This document shows positions 21,620-32,169 of a DNA stretch of 64,000 nucleotides, in pieces. The position numbers were made by a program, and so were the translations under genes. The notes below the pieces were generated by a model that did not search any database, was not told the origin of the DNA, and saw only the letters and a program-made list of their open reading frames with translations. This stretch comes from Agrypnia vestita (Eukaryota > Arthropoda > Insecta > Trichoptera > Phryganeidae), in the NCBI GenBank assembly GCA_016648135.1, contig JADDOH010000495.1:248001-312000 (forward strand), read 5' to 3'. The stretch's first letter is position 1. Every line of letters starts with the position of its first letter.

Positions 21620-23150
21620 ACTTTGTCCAGCCTACTAGTGAATCTCTATCCCAGGACTAAGATATCACTGTAGGAACAACAACCAGACGTATATTATTGA
21701 AGGGTGTTTTATTTTTATCCATATAAATACAAATATATTTCATGAGAATAATAATAAGGTTGTTTCAAGCATTTGGTGATAGATAAGAATGAGAACTATA
21801 ATGAATTGTTTTTCTGTTTTTACAATACATTTTAAAAAGTAAATATTTGTGAACCGTGAGGTTGCATGCACACCGATTAAATTAGAACGTTCGTTTCTTT
21901 TCGAGATTTCTCATTAAAGGTTTGTATCAGTGTCATTCTAGTTGACACACAAAACATAATAGGAAATGAACCACAGCTTGCTCCGTGCTCAACTGTTAAC
22001 TGCCCTCACGTGACTTCCGAGGCGAGTTTCATGAAAGCACATAAAAGGACCGTACAGAGTTGGCCGGCAAGCGATCTATGATTGCTGAATGTATTTTATC
22101 AGATGAGAAATCAAATCTTCCTTCTTGTACACTCTTTAATTTTGACCGGATTGGATTATGAAACTCGGAAATAACAATAATTATTAACATTTTACTTCTG
22201 GACCAATGCGTCGAATATTGGAAAATTATAAAACACATCTTCAGGAATACGACACAATGAAAATGAAAAGTACGAAAGTTGATTGAGTAGATGGTTAATT
22301 TAGAGCAATTGAATTGAATGTCAAATTAGAATAGTTAATGTTTAACATTGTTTAAAAAGAAGTCAAAATCTATTTAATCCTAGTTTTAATTGAATTAGTT
22401 ATTTTAATAAAATAAGGAAAATTATTTTTTCTAATTTTATTTTTTGTATGATTTTATGGATGATTAATAACATGATTTAAGTGATATTATACAACAGCAT
22501 ACAAAGCACAATGCCACACACGCACTCATCACGTAGTTAAATCTGAAACAAAGGTACCATTTTGACACGTGCTTACTTCTGAGGATCTTGAAACGTGTTC
22601 TCCTATTCTATTGATATAATTACGAAAGGGCACTCATGATGAGGTGCATAATTTTCAAACGTTTAAAACGATAGAACGCCGCAGAACTGTTTTTATCAAA
22701 CTCGACGATAACATAAATTTATAGATACTATCGAATCTTCTAGTCTACTCCATAATATTACTGGTTCATTTTATTCGATCAGAAAATAACAAGAAACAAA
22801 AACATAAAATATCTATATATATACATAGTTGATACACCCGCCAAAACTAAGAGCCTTTTTATGTTTAAATTTCAGTTTTATATTAATTAGTTATTATCTT
22901 ATTATTAGTTACAACAGCATTATATTAATTAGGTTCCTATTAGTTAAATCAATTAATTACAACAACAAAAATATATTGCAAAATCAGTCTAAGCAGTTTA
23001 ATTTTTACATTAACAAACATTACAATATAAATGAACTCACGTTTTTATTAATTCATCAACAATTTGCTTCAGTTTTTCACAAAATTACAGATTTTTAATA
23101 ACTGAGATTTTTTAATGTTTTTCCCAAAATTCCAACTAAGATTTTTCTTT
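21620..23150. other. Spacer, no gene recognised
   Basis: AT-rich. The 89-codon frame at 22829-23098 is rich in Asn, Ile and Tyr, as expected from AT-rich chance. Confidence 0.45.
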
Positions 23151-23164
23151 CAAAACAAAGTGTA

Positions 23165-23285
23165 AGCGTATAAATAGCGCCATCTGGTAGCCTTAGTTTC
23201 CTTAGCGTATTGGTTGTGAGTTAAATCTGTCAGACAGCTGCCTAGCGTATCGTAGCGCCATCTGGTAGTGTTAGTGTTGAATATT
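23165..23285. repeat. Duplicated CGCCATCTGGTAG motif
   Basis: TAGCGCCATCTGGTAG occurs at about 23176 and again at about 23252, each near TTAG and GCGTA motifs. The same motif is a frequent part of insect dispersed repeats. Short and non-coding. Confidence 0.5.
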
Positions 23286-23702
23286 TTTACTCTGGAAGCG
23301 TTAGTGATGGACATTGTAACGTAGAAAATCACGTATTTGATAAATACATACGTGCACATACATAAAACTGAATGTAAGCTGTTTTTTATACTATCTACAC
23401 CGAACTAAGGAAAATTAAAATTGCGTAATTAATCTTTAGAACCCTGCGCAAAAGACATGCACCATCCCCCAGCAGGATACAATTTGCACAGATACTTATA
23501 TATATACCCTTTCTCTTCCTTTGTCCATGTCACACCCTTTCTTTGATATAAATGTGTATTATATTAAATGCCATCTATGTTTTGTTCAGTTGCACTCTCA
23601 TAGTTATTATTTAGGGGTTGCGAAAATCTAAGTCATCTGGATCCTGTATAACACCATATAGTTACTGCTAATAATACATAAACAATAAAAGAAAACCCGT
23701 TA

Positions 23703-23890
23703 TTTTAACCGGTTATACATGTTACTGTTATTTGAGATTTTGCATCTGATTTTATTAATTATTGGTAACTGAGAATTAACTAATGTCTAGTAGCGATGGT
23801 TACCCGCCGAATTGCGAAAAATCAGTTACCAATCATCGATACAATCAGACATAAATCTCTAATTACGGTTATTTTGTAACCGGTTAAAAT
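23703..23890. mobile_element. Foldback MITE with AACCGGTTA termini
   Basis: Arms of about 70 bases: the left starts ATTTTAACCGGTTATACATG and continues to ATTATTGGTAACTGA; the right inverse starts ATTTTAACCGGTTACAAAAT and reaches GATGATTGGTAACTG. Relatives lie at 47745-47935 and in the large inverted pair 44697-46265 (shared GTTATTTGAGATTT and CGAATTG-GAAAAAT). Non-coding; TSD not clear. Confidence 0.65.
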
Positions 23891-24325
23891 ATCACCACTC
23901 AATAAAATAGCTGAATATACGAAAAGATTTTTTGATTGAGAAGTTCTAAGTGGATCATGTTCAATCTTCATCTAATGCACATGTCAAGTTCCCTCCCTTG
24001 TGCAAGTCATCGGGATTATTCATCCCCAGGCCCGTACAGACCATTACAGGGTACATCTTGCGGATTGACTATTTGCTGAGAGTACATTTCTATGTGAGGG
24101 GTGGCCGTGGTATTACCGGGGTACGGGAGATTCAGTACCCGTGACCAGAGAACACACTCTACTTCTCCTTCATTCTGCAAAGTCAAATATAGTTTTATAT
24201 TAATAATTAATATTGCCTCTTTTAGGTTTTTTTCTAAACAAATACTACTTATTACGGATGTATTTATATAAAATAACATCTATATTACCTAATATATACA
24301 TTGTAAAAATCAGTATATCAAATTG

Positions 24326-24776
24326 CTAATCAAAAGTACGTGTAACAAACATTCTTAGTTTTTTCTTAAAAATTTTCATATTTTTTTCGACTTTAATATC
24401 CTCTGGCAAACTCACATACAACTTCATCCCACTGTACATCACAGAAGTTTGCGATCTTTTTTTCTTTCTGAATGGCAATCTTATTTCATCTTTTTTTCTT
24501 GTACAATGGTCATGTTCGTGTTGGTTTTCTCTTATTTTTCTTACTAATTCAAATGTATTGTTGTGTCCATTAACAATTTGTCTAAATGTCATTATTTGTA
24601 GACTTTCTAACATCAATTTGATTCTTATCGTATCGATTTCTTTTTAGTATAATTCTTAATGCTTTATTTTGTAGTATTGTTAATTTTTTCAATTCTTCTT
24701 CATTAGTCAGAAATACTATACTGCTGCAGTAGTTGATGTTTTTTTTTAAATATAGGTACAGATTATTAACAGTCAT
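24326..24776 (-). pseudogene. CR1-like LINE C-terminal fragment
   Basis: Two overlapping minus-strand frames join across a frameshift near 24600. The first (24776-24582) gives NYCSSIVFLTNEEELKKL and LQNKALRIILKRNRYDKNQI. The second (24616-24326) gives MTFRQIVNGHN, HEHDHCTRKKDEI, SGMKLYVSLPEDIK, FKKKLRMFV. The IEYCSS-hydrophobic-ELxxLxxLQNKALRIIL block and the G-KLY-SLPE-I block near the C-terminus are hallmarks of CR1/Rex-type ORF2. It is truncated upstream, so the RT catalytic motif YADD is absent. A fragment of the same region is at 1388-1545. Confidence 0.8.
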
Positions 24777-24870
24777 TAATCCTGTTCAGTAGGGTTAGTA
24801 TGATATAAAGGTATTTGGTAAAAACATTTTATTACAATTAGGGGATAAACATGTTACATTTTATTGGAAA

Positions 24871-25272
24871 CTAGCTGTAACCCGTCAAAAATGACGTTAA
24901 TTTTACATGCTGGTTCCTAAAGAATAAGTTTGACTTCTTTATAGACGACACCCGTGAAATAGAAATAACGACTTTTATCAAAATAATTGATTGTTTTACA
25001 TTTCCTCTGCCGGTAGTTAATGGTACTATTTTAAACCCTGGCAATTGCGCTAGGTAGAACATGAAATGGTTCACGTCTTTGCTAATGTGTACTGTATTTT
25101 TGACCGGTCCCGCAAGTTTGGTGGTAGCAACATGCGTTAAGATGCCGGTTCGGGTTTGCTGGACCAGGATTCAAGCCCCATCTCTGGCCGTTTATTTGTT
25201 TTTTTAAGCCGTGAATTCGAACGAAATTATGGACGATACACGAAGTTACGAGGATAGACAGACAGATGGTAC
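24871..25272 (-). mobile_element. HeliN-A Helitron-like element
   Basis: The 3' terminus lies at the left: CTAGCTGTAACCCGTC then AAAAATGACG, i.e. on the minus strand a CGTCATTTTTGACG hairpin, a short spacer and CTAG. The interior carries the tRNA-like segment with B-box-like GGATTCAAGCCCC (about 25168), GAATTCGAACGAAATTATGG and a GACAGACAG end. It lacks the TCCCAATTATAAT 5' end. Length about 400 bases, the longest internal variant here. Confidence 0.7.
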
Positions 25273-25341
25273 TTTTTTTCTAGCTAACATAACATACTCC
25301 TATATGAATTATTTGGTACGATGAATAACAAAAGCTACGCA

Positions 25342-25520
25342 GACCTCTTTCCATTTAAGAAAAACAATCGAATTACATAGTGTGTAAGCCATGCGTATGA
25401 GGCACATTATTTCGTGTGTTGGTGTTTATACCCGTAAACACCAACACAATGAAACAATGTGTATCGTACGTACGGCTTACACATACTAATTCGATTGTCT
25501 TTCTTAAATGGAAAGACCTT
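25342..25520. repeat. Long hairpin repeat, family H copy 2
   Basis: Arms 25342-25430 and 25433-25520 are inverse copies; CTTTCCATTTAAGA at the left matches TCTTAAATGGAAAG at the right. Same sequence as 3166-3340, with loop TACCCGTA instead of TACTCGTA. The two copies agree along the full stem, so the hairpin is a defined unit. Confidence 0.75.
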
Positions 25521-25539
25521 TACCTACTAAAAGGTATTC

Positions 25540-25690
25540 ATATATACCTTACGAGGTAGATGGTGGCTGAGAGTCTTTCTACATACCCTCTTATGCTTGT
25601 GATTAATTAGGAATGTGTACGAATTAAGCATGTGATAGTCTTGTGTCCAATAAACGCCGATTTATCGACACTGAAACTAAAAATATCGAC
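25540..25690 (+). repeat. Dispersed repeat with AATAAACGCCGATTTATCG
   Basis: Holds TACGAGGTAGATGG, AGCATGTGATAGTC, CAATAAACGCCGATTTATCG and ACTGAAACT. An inverted copy is at 30925-31045. The AATAAA and terminal position suggest the 3' end of a retroelement; no coding part is attached. Confidence 0.45.
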
Positions 25691-25699
25691 ATTAAGACA

Positions 25700-26180
25700 C
25701 GTAATATGCACGTATGTGCCTCAGTCAACTATACATTATATGCGGACAGAAAATATATTGTCAAAAATTCGAAAACAATCGTAAGAGTTCGATAGAAAAT
25801 CGATATGTTTTGAAGAAGGCTCCATCTCTTCTTACCAATCGTGTCCTACTGTTAGGAGGTGGGTATTAAGTGTCCAATATCGTGATGACAACATACCACC
25901 GCGCCCCTGGCTGAGCCGATGATAGGGGGCGAAATAATATTGTTGGCTGTGCGCGTTAAAGCCAAGGAAAACACTGGCTATCATTTGTTGGGATATTGGA
26001 TGGTGTTATATCTGTCAATAATTAGTCCTGGAATTTATGTAAAAATGATATTTTGAAACTGGGTTTTGGAAGTAATATAAACTAGGATGTATCTCATTTT
26101 CAAATAATTTTGGATAGTAGGTATTCTTTCCATTTTTTCCGAAGACCCATGAAAGGTGGTTTCAGTGACACGGGAGTGAC
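25700..26180. other. Spacer, no gene recognised
   Basis: AT-rich, with a less AT-rich stretch near 25850-25970. Nothing recognised. Confidence 0.4.
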
Positions 26181-26187
26181 CAATATT

Positions 26188-26285
26188 TTTTTTTTTTTTT
26201 TTTGTTTTTTTTGTATGTTTTTGTTTGTTTTGTGGACATACAATCTCGATGGACATACAAATTTGACATTTGTATGTCCATCGAG
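26188..26285. repeat. T-run followed by 18-bp-arm palindrome
   Basis: An 18-base T-rich run at 26188-26205 is followed by a perfect hairpin: CTCGATGGACATACAAAT (26245-26262), loop TTGAC, and its exact inverse (26268-26285). GGACATACAA also occurs once more just before the hairpin, at about 26234. Frames crossing it (26035-26346 minus, 26110-26343 plus) are artefacts of low complexity. Confidence 0.75.
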
Positions 26286-26289
26286 AATA

Positions 26290-27360
26290 AGCATGATGAC
26301 AGATTTTGAAATAACCTATTATATTGTAGATACACGTCCGTAACAATATACCGAAAATAACATTATTTCAGTAATAAACTATGTTTATACGCAACTAATT
26401 GCAGTTTCATCTACCTTTTTTAAATTTCGCGCAAAAACGCCCGCGGTTGTCATGGCATCTATATGACGTCAAGCCTAAGTAAACATTACATTGTGTCTAT
26501 GACAACAGTTCAAGAGACACTTGATGGTTACTTAGGCGTGACGTCATTCGCTCTGACCGTTGTTTCAGTTAAAATGGCCGAATGCAGAATTATACTTTTT
26601 TTAAATGAAAATCTTATTAATATCAATGTATATTTTAAAACTGGATCATTTTTAAGAATCCTTTCATAATAGTATTTTCTCTAAAATCACTTATTCTTTA
26701 ATTCTTTAATAATGTCATCATGCTTATTCAAACACTAGTTTTTTAATATCTCTTCAACTGTTTAATTGTTCTATTCGATTCTGTTTTAGGCAGATTTCGA
26801 TAGAAATACACCTAATTATCGTTTTACGCGATATTTATCCATGATTTAGAAATAACACAATAATAATAATTATAATTGGATAATTTGTATAGCGCCGTTT
26901 TCGCGAATACTCACCTCAAGGGCGCTTAAAAGGCGACAATCTTTTTACACGATACAATTTTCAAATAACACAAAAGGCGACAATCTTTTTACACGATACA
27001 ATTTTCAATAATACATTTCAAATATAGCTTGTCTCTAAAACGCATGAATTACAGGTAAAATTGGAAAACTTTCAGTGCTAATATTTAGCAACCTGGTAAC
27101 ACTCTTAATGATAAGAATAATCGGTAATATGTGACTAGTTAATCATTTCACGCTTACAGTTGAAACTACTTTTGTGATTTTTTTGCGTTTTGTGTATGAA
27201 ATGCACAGAGATATTCCAAGAAGTTTGTCCGCATAAATCGTGCCCTAGTAATAACGAATTGGATGTGCTGTTTACTTTAAGCAAGACATCTTTTTGTACG
27301 TAAAAGTATGAATACATGTATTGTTGTAATCCGTAATTCGAAATAAAAATAAATGTTTTG
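26290..27360. other. Spacer with a tandem duplication
   Basis: 26928-27009 holds two tandem copies of a 44-base unit beginning AAAAGGCGACAATC and containing ACACGATACAATTTTCAA. The rest has no recognisable gene. The 68-codon frame at 26463-26669 has no motif. Confidence 0.5.
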
Positions 27361-27364
27361 CTTT

Positions 27365-27425
27365 CTTTGTTTTTTTACAAATGGAGCGAACACGGAATAC
27401 GTGTTCTCACTATTTGAAAACTCGA
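27365..27425 (-). mobile_element. SINE type 4 tail fragment
   Basis: GCGAACACGGAATACGTG and CACTATTTGAAAACT match the distal part of 8280-8475 in minus orientation. The head is absent here; a separate head-like piece is at 27670-27715. Confidence 0.45.
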
Positions 27426-27443
27426 ACTATGAACACGGAACAC

Positions 27444-27655
27444 CATCTTCTGTATGTAGTTTTCTGGGATATTCTGCCGTCTGCGTCTGGCCGAATATCT
27501 GACATGTATGGCCGACGTTTCAGATCCCATTGCAGGGTCCATTACCAGGGGTGATGTGTGTGTGTGTGTGGTGATGGACGTCGGTCAGAGACGTCAGATA
27601 TACAGGAGAATATCCCAGAATACAATTCTGAAAGGACGTGAAAACCTTAAGAATT
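27444..27655. mobile_element. Foldback family C copy
   Basis: The left arm has ATCTTCTGTATGTAG, TTTTCTGGGATATTCTGCCG and GGCCGACGTTTCAGATCCC. The right inverse arm has GGTCAGAGACGTCAGATATA, GAGAATATCCCAGAA and the terminus GGACGTGAAAACCTTAAG. On the minus strand the loop side reads CTGGTAATGGACCC, a short middle, then GGGATCTGAAACGTCGGCC, i.e. a hammerhead-like core with CTGGTAA in place of CTGATGA. A (GT)n run lies at 27555-27570. Confidence 0.65.
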
Positions 27656-27669
27656 TTTTTACTGACCAC

Positions 27670-27715
27670 TAAATCACTAGGCAAGCGTCGTGACCACTAC
27701 ACCAACAAGCTACTA
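27670..27715 (-). mobile_element. tRNA-like SINE head fragment
   Basis: Minus strand TAGTAGCTTGTTGGTGTAGT followed by GGTCACGACGC resembles the head of SINE type 4 at 8440-8475 (GTAGCTTGTTGGTCTTGTGG). Only the A-box half remains. Confidence 0.4.
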
Positions 27716-27719
27716 AAAA

Positions 27720-28395
27720 GAGTTACTATTTATTATTTTCATATAATTTTCTTAGAAATAATTGTCATCGGGTTTTCACATCTGGAACAATCTTGTTTTC
27801 TCGTATGTATGTACTGTAAATTATTGCACGATTTTAACCAAGTTACCATGCAAATGAAGAATTTGGTGTACTATAGGTATATTGAAGGGGTGACTCTAGA
27901 AACTTTAGGAAAATTTCATTTTCATCATATTTAATAGCTTCCTAATATTTTCCAAGCAATAAATTGTATGTATCTGAAATCAATACGAAATAAAACGAGA
28001 TCCATCATGTTTAGTCCCTCCATGAAGACTAACATGTCCTCCTTGCACGTGCATTTCCCAATAAGGGATGCTCCCCCAAGGAAAGGCATCGAGGGACCAG
28101 GGGTGGCGGCGCAATCTCTGCGGAAACCTTTTAAAGTTAACGAATCGTTATCCTAGTGAATTTTCATTAGCGACGGTCTGCTAGCGAGGGGCTTTGTGCC
28201 GTTACTGGCTAGATGAGAAAGTTTATGTTCGTGTTGTTGTGTATCGGAGAATTTATTTATACACTTGGATTTAGTGGATTGAAAATTGTTGTGAAAAGTA
28301 CTGGAAAATAATGTAATAGATTATTTAAGCAAAAAATCAAATTTAAATACATATGACAGAATTTTATGGTACCTATTTTAATATGTGATATTATT
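27720..28395. other. Spacer with a moderately GC-rich part
   Basis: 28040-28210 is GC-richer and looks single-copy, with no convincing coding frame (62 codons at 27968-28156, no motif). Confidence 0.35.
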
Positions 28396-28399
28396 AATA

Positions 28400-28575
28400 T
28401 TGGCGGTGTTCGAAGCCCAGAAGGTATTGGCTTCTCGCACTGAGGATTCTGGGTTCGATTCCCGGTGAGGTCACAATTAATCTGTGTGATTTACCCAAGC
28501 CTGGGTGTTTTGTGATGTGTTCCGCTTCTGTAATTAGGCCTCTTAGCCGGTTGAAGCGTAAAATAAAAAGTAAAT
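28400..28575 (+). mobile_element. tRNA-derived SINE, type 2
   Basis: GGGTTCGATTCCCGGTGAGG (B box at about 28450) followed by TTTACCCAAGCCTGGGTGTT and TAGGCCTCTTAGCCGG. The head starts near 28400. This is the plus-strand counterpart of 7750-7955. Confidence 0.55.
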
Positions 28576-28579
28576 GAAA

Positions 28580-28870
28580 TTAATAATTTGTTTATTTTTT
28601 TTATTATTATGATAGTATTATTACGAAACAAGTATAATATTTTATTTCATTTCAAAATATGTACGATTTATTTCAAAATAGGTACAGATTGTGCCTCGCC
28701 GATTCTTTGATTTTATAAATATTATCAGATAAATTAGTTTCCTAATATCATAAGTGAATGAATTATTCTGTATTTTGAAATCATCTATATGTACTTCAAC
28801 AGATTTCCACTGAATTAAATTAAAATAACAGATATTTAAAAAAAATCAAAAGCTTTTTCTTGATTTATTA
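28580..28870. other. Spacer, no gene recognised
   Basis: AT-rich; short direct repeat of ATTTCAAAATA-GTAC near 28645-28685. Confidence 0.4.
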
Positions 28871-29060
28871 TTAGGTGTAATATGTGGGAAATAAAAGCAA
28901 AGGAAGCAATATCCAAAAAAAAATTGAATGCAGTCATCGAAGTTTACTAATTTATAATGTATTGAATTTGAGATTTTATAAGAAACTTAGACTATAAATT
29001 TATAGGAAACGTGATTTTGGAAGGGATAGGTACAAAAAATCTAGAAATCAGCACATTTTA

Positions 29061-29404
29061 AATAATTAATATAAATTAACTTTGTTTAAACCACTTATTT
29101 ATTGAAAAAAATCAACATGTTTCAAAGCCAATGGCTTCTTCACCAGGAAAACAAAAATAATATTTAAAAATCGAAGTATAGATCAAAATATTAAAAAGTG
29201 ATATATGGAAAATGATAATATAAATTATATTATATTATGTTATATTATCATTTTCCGTATATCACTTTTTAATATTTTGATCTATACTTCGATTTTTAAA
29301 TATTATTTTTGTTTTCCTGATGAAGAAGCCATTGGCTTTGAAACATGTTGATTTTTTTCAATAAATAAGTGGTTTAAACAAAGTTAATTTATATTAATTA
29401 TAAT
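29061..29404. mobile_element. Foldback family A, 340 bp palindrome (Penelope-like relic?)
   Basis: Arms of about 165 bases fold on a centre near 29230. From outside in: ATTAATATAAATTAACTTTG, AAACCACTTATTTATTGAAA, ATCAACATGTTTCAAAGCCA, ATGGCTTCTTCACCAGGAAA, then an AT-rich stem. Relatives with the same outer order are at 49829-49985 and 61449-61620. Each arm carries CTGATGA or CTGGTGA, a short stem and GAAAC (see 29317-29344), as in the inverted pseudo-LTRs of Penelope-like retroelements. No RT or GIY-YIG coding sequence is present. Confidence 0.75.
29317..29344 (+). ncRNA. Hammerhead-ribozyme-like core
   Basis: CTGATGA (29317-29323), a stem-loop with AAGCC/GGCTT (29326-29330 with 29334-29338), then GAAAC (29340-29344). 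These are the conserved catalytic residues and their order in hammerhead ribozymes. The bases next to the core (AG on one side, T on the other) pair imperfectly in stem II, and a stem III/cleavage triplet is only tentative. The left palindrome arm has the mirror motif on the minus strand, with CTGGTGA. Cleavage activity is not shown by sequence alone. Confidence 0.4.
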
Positions 29405-29564
29405 TATGTTACCACAAAATAAATTTGCTACATATGAAGAAGAAGTAAAAAAAAAAAAAAAACATTTTAAATAAGTTATCCTCGGTGACTGCATTCAAAA
29501 CATTTTTTTTATTTTTGGATATTGCTGCCTTTACTTTTATACCACATATATATAATATTTGTTG

Positions 29565-30350
29565 AAAATTTTCACTTTATGTAGATGTAATGATTTAAGA
29601 GTAATGACGTTCTCGGCATTTAGCAACTTTTTATTAGAGAAGAAACAATTTTAAGGTATTCTAGATTTAAAGGGATGCAATGACAATGAATGTTGAGTGC
29701 CAAAGGACTAAACACCAAAGATCTGAGAACTAGAGAAGTATGACCAAGACTTAACAGTTGTGGAAGAAGCCACATCCCCAAATATTCTTCGCGTACGAGA
29801 AGAACGCATATTTTTGGGAAAGCAGATTTAAACCTTTTTCGTACATCTGAGCCGACGTTTCTTTGCATATTTATTCCGAAACTTGTTCGCATATCATAAT
29901 GTTAATAAACACATTTTGAATTTCGGATGCAAAACTGTCAAAAGCGATTGCAATATTTGCTAATTTAACACGCCGCCAACACGCACTAAAACTGAACACT
30001 AATTGACGGTTGGCAGCCGTGGCCCACGACGTTGGCGCAAACCGGGGTAATTTTGGATTTTATGACAGATATCGACCATCTGCGGCGCACTTCGCTTGTT
30101 TAACACATGTCATCTCGGAGATCACACGACGAAATTGTATTTTTGGACGGGAAAGTACCCGACAAATCATATGCAACCCACAAAAATCCCGGATTACCAC
30201 TGCAGCGGCCGCCTTGCGAAATGTTTAAAACGAGCTTAGTTTTTAAAACTGTTTCCAAACTAATGGCCGGTCATATTTCAGGCTTTTAAATTATCCGCAA
30301 GACTTAGTTTGTACATAATTAACATGTTTACTTGAAATTTAATAAGTGGT
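29565..30350. other. Spacer with GC-rich island at 30000-30250
   Basis: 30000-30250 is CpG-rich and apparently unique (GCCGTGGCCCACGACGTTGG, CTGCAGCGGCCGCC). Open frames in it lack motifs and splice context. Candidate conserved non-coding DNA. Confidence 0.35.
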
Positions 30351-30354
30351 TCAT

Positions 30355-30500
30355 ACACTTGCCGAGTCGTTACGTGGTCGTGGATTCGAGCCTCATTTCG
30401 AGAGACCCCCAAGTTAGTCCTATTCTAAAAATCGTTAAGCTTGTAAGCTTAGCTTGAAAATAATAAAAATATTAATGTGACACGTATTTAGTATACGCAA
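30355..30500 (+). mobile_element. tRNA-derived SINE, type 4
   Basis: GTGGTCGTGGATTCGAGCCT (B-box-like), CATTTCGAGAGACCCCCAAG, TTAGTCCTATTCTA, AGCTTAGCTTGAAAATAATA, ATTAATGTGACACGTATT. Best-preserved plus-strand copy of this family. Confidence 0.6.
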
Positions 30501-30504
30501 TTGT

Positions 30505-30920
30505 AAGATACAACCCCAAACTGTGAAAAAACACCTGTTTTGAAAAGTAAAACCAAATTACATTTATTTATGTAGGCAGATGATCTTGATATTTTTAATC
30601 CTCTCTCTCCCCATTTCCTCCATTGCAATTGTTAACAAATTGCAATCTTCTTTAATCTCTCTAACACTGCACTAAAGCTCCCACCTCCCATTACCATTCC
30701 CCATAGGAATATACCCCTAATTATTTATAATAATATGTTCATTTGAGAATGAAGGGCACCCCACACTACGGGACTCAAAAATCTTGTCCATCCTCGAAGT
30801 TATCTTATGGTGCTAGGATAATATTTTTGGCACCATACTTTGTACTATGTATATTATATTACTTCATATAGAACCGATTTAACGTATTCTAAGTTCAAGA
30901 AATTATATTCACTCAGTTTC
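30505..30920. other. Spacer, no gene recognised
   Basis: AT-rich, with a pyrimidine-rich part at 30600-30710. Confidence 0.4.
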
Positions 30921-30924
30921 AGTT

Positions 30925-31045
30925 TCAGTGCCGATAAATCGGCGTTTATTGGTCACATGATTATTACATGCTTAATACATATACATTACTAAACACAACC
31001 ATAAGAAAGTATGTAAAAAGCCTACTACCTACCTTACTAGGTATA
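30925..31045 (-). repeat. Inverted copy of the AATAAACGCC repeat
   Basis: Minus strand matches 25540-25690: AATAAACGCCGATTTATCGG, CACTGAAACT, AGCATGTAATAATC and the TACCTAGTAAGGTAGGTAG end. Non-coding. Confidence 0.45.
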
Positions 31046-31374
31046 CATATGTAAATACCCGTTCTAAGATAGGTATTAAATTCATTATGAATATGAGAAT
31101 TATAATCACACCAACTAGGGAATTTGTTACTTCTATATTCATCCAGATCAATAAATATATCTGGTACCTAAATCCAATTATTTTTAATTTTGTTTTAAAT
31201 AATATAATTTGCAGGATACATTTATAGATCTTCATACGTATGTATTTATATGCATTTATGAACTTGCAGATGACCATCTATATATAATTTGGAATATTTT
31301 AAGTTTAGCTTGAGGCTTTATCCCGATTGTATTTTGTGTATTTTTATGTATTTTATTATTTTTATTATTATATA

Positions 31375-31458
31375 TGTATTTTTTCTTTTATAAATTAATA
31401 AATACTTATTCTTTAATGACATGTAAAAGTACCGTCATTTTTGACAAGTTACAGCTAG
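31375..31458 (+). mobile_element. HeliN-A 3' terminus
   Basis: AATAAATACTTATTCTTTAA, then CCGTCATTTTTGAC (hairpin), AAGTTACAG and CTAG at 31455-31458, followed by T. Truncated on the left. Confidence 0.6.
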
Positions 31459-31464
31459 TGTTTT

Positions 31465-32020
31465 AATAAAGGATATAGATATTAAAAAATCACGTTTTCA
31501 ATTACCTAATAATATTGCCTCCACAAAACCAACCAATTTAATAAACAGTAAGTAGAATTTATTACACATTTATTAGATTCCAAATTCTCCATCCTATATT
31601 AACAGAACGGTGATTATCAAGTAAATAACATTAGAACCATATATTTATAGTTTTTTGGATAACAACACGTGACCGGATAAGACAGAGCGTGTGATAATAT
31701 TCTGCCCCTGCTGTATCTCTGTAACAAATCAAATCATCCCCTCCTCGTACATACATTACAATTATCGCAGTATTGTTGATTAATGATGCAAAAATTCCAT
31801 TCTTTTTTTCATCGCAAATTATAAAAATTATAATGCATATGTGTGTATGTTATTTTGTATCTCTAAACAACAACAGGACAATAGGAATTACATTTAAAAA
31901 TATTTCAGTATTTTGGAGGCTTAAGGATTCTGTATAAATGACTCGTGCAAAATGATTCATGTTATAATAGAAAAAATAATTATAATAATTTAAAAAATGA
32001 TAAACACGTATATATATAAT
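31465..32020. other. Spacer, no gene recognised
   Basis: AT-rich; nothing recognised. Confidence 0.45.
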
Positions 32021-32023
32021 CTA

Positions 32024-32166
32024 CAGTAGCCGGCAAACATCTTGAAATTTTACGGCGTAGTGGGGGGAAGTTTGCGCATCTACCTTTCCACCAAAGAGAC
32101 CCAAATTTTGTCTTCTGCGCATTCCCCTACCACGCCAAAGAATTTCAAGAAGTTTGCCGGCAACTG
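32024..32166. mobile_element. TA-flanked MITE, copy 2
   Basis: Starts CAGTAGCCGGCAAACATCTT and ends AAGTTTGCCGGCAACTG, with TA at 32022-32023 and 32167-32168. The inverted arms extend through TTGAAATT and CGGCGTAGTGGGG/CCCTACCACGCC. 143 bases; longer arms than the copy at 11889. Non-autonomous Tc1/mariner-like by its TSD and termini. Confidence 0.85.
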
Positions 32167-32169
32167 TAC

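Larger units (their letters stand above)
28875..29560. mobile_element. Concentric inverted-repeat element
   Basis: Outer arms: 28875-28945 (ATATGTGGGAAATAAAAGCA, AAGGAAGCAATATCCAAAAA, TGAATGCAGTCATCGAAG) and the inverse at about 29478-29560 (CTCGGTGACTGCATTCAAAA, TTGGATATTGCTGCCTTTAC, TACCACATATA). They enclose the palindrome 29061-29404. Outer-arm sequences recur as an inverted pair at 50735-50770 and 51375-51430. This suggests either a larger element with nested inverted arms or one foldback inserted inside another. No coding frame. Confidence 0.55.
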
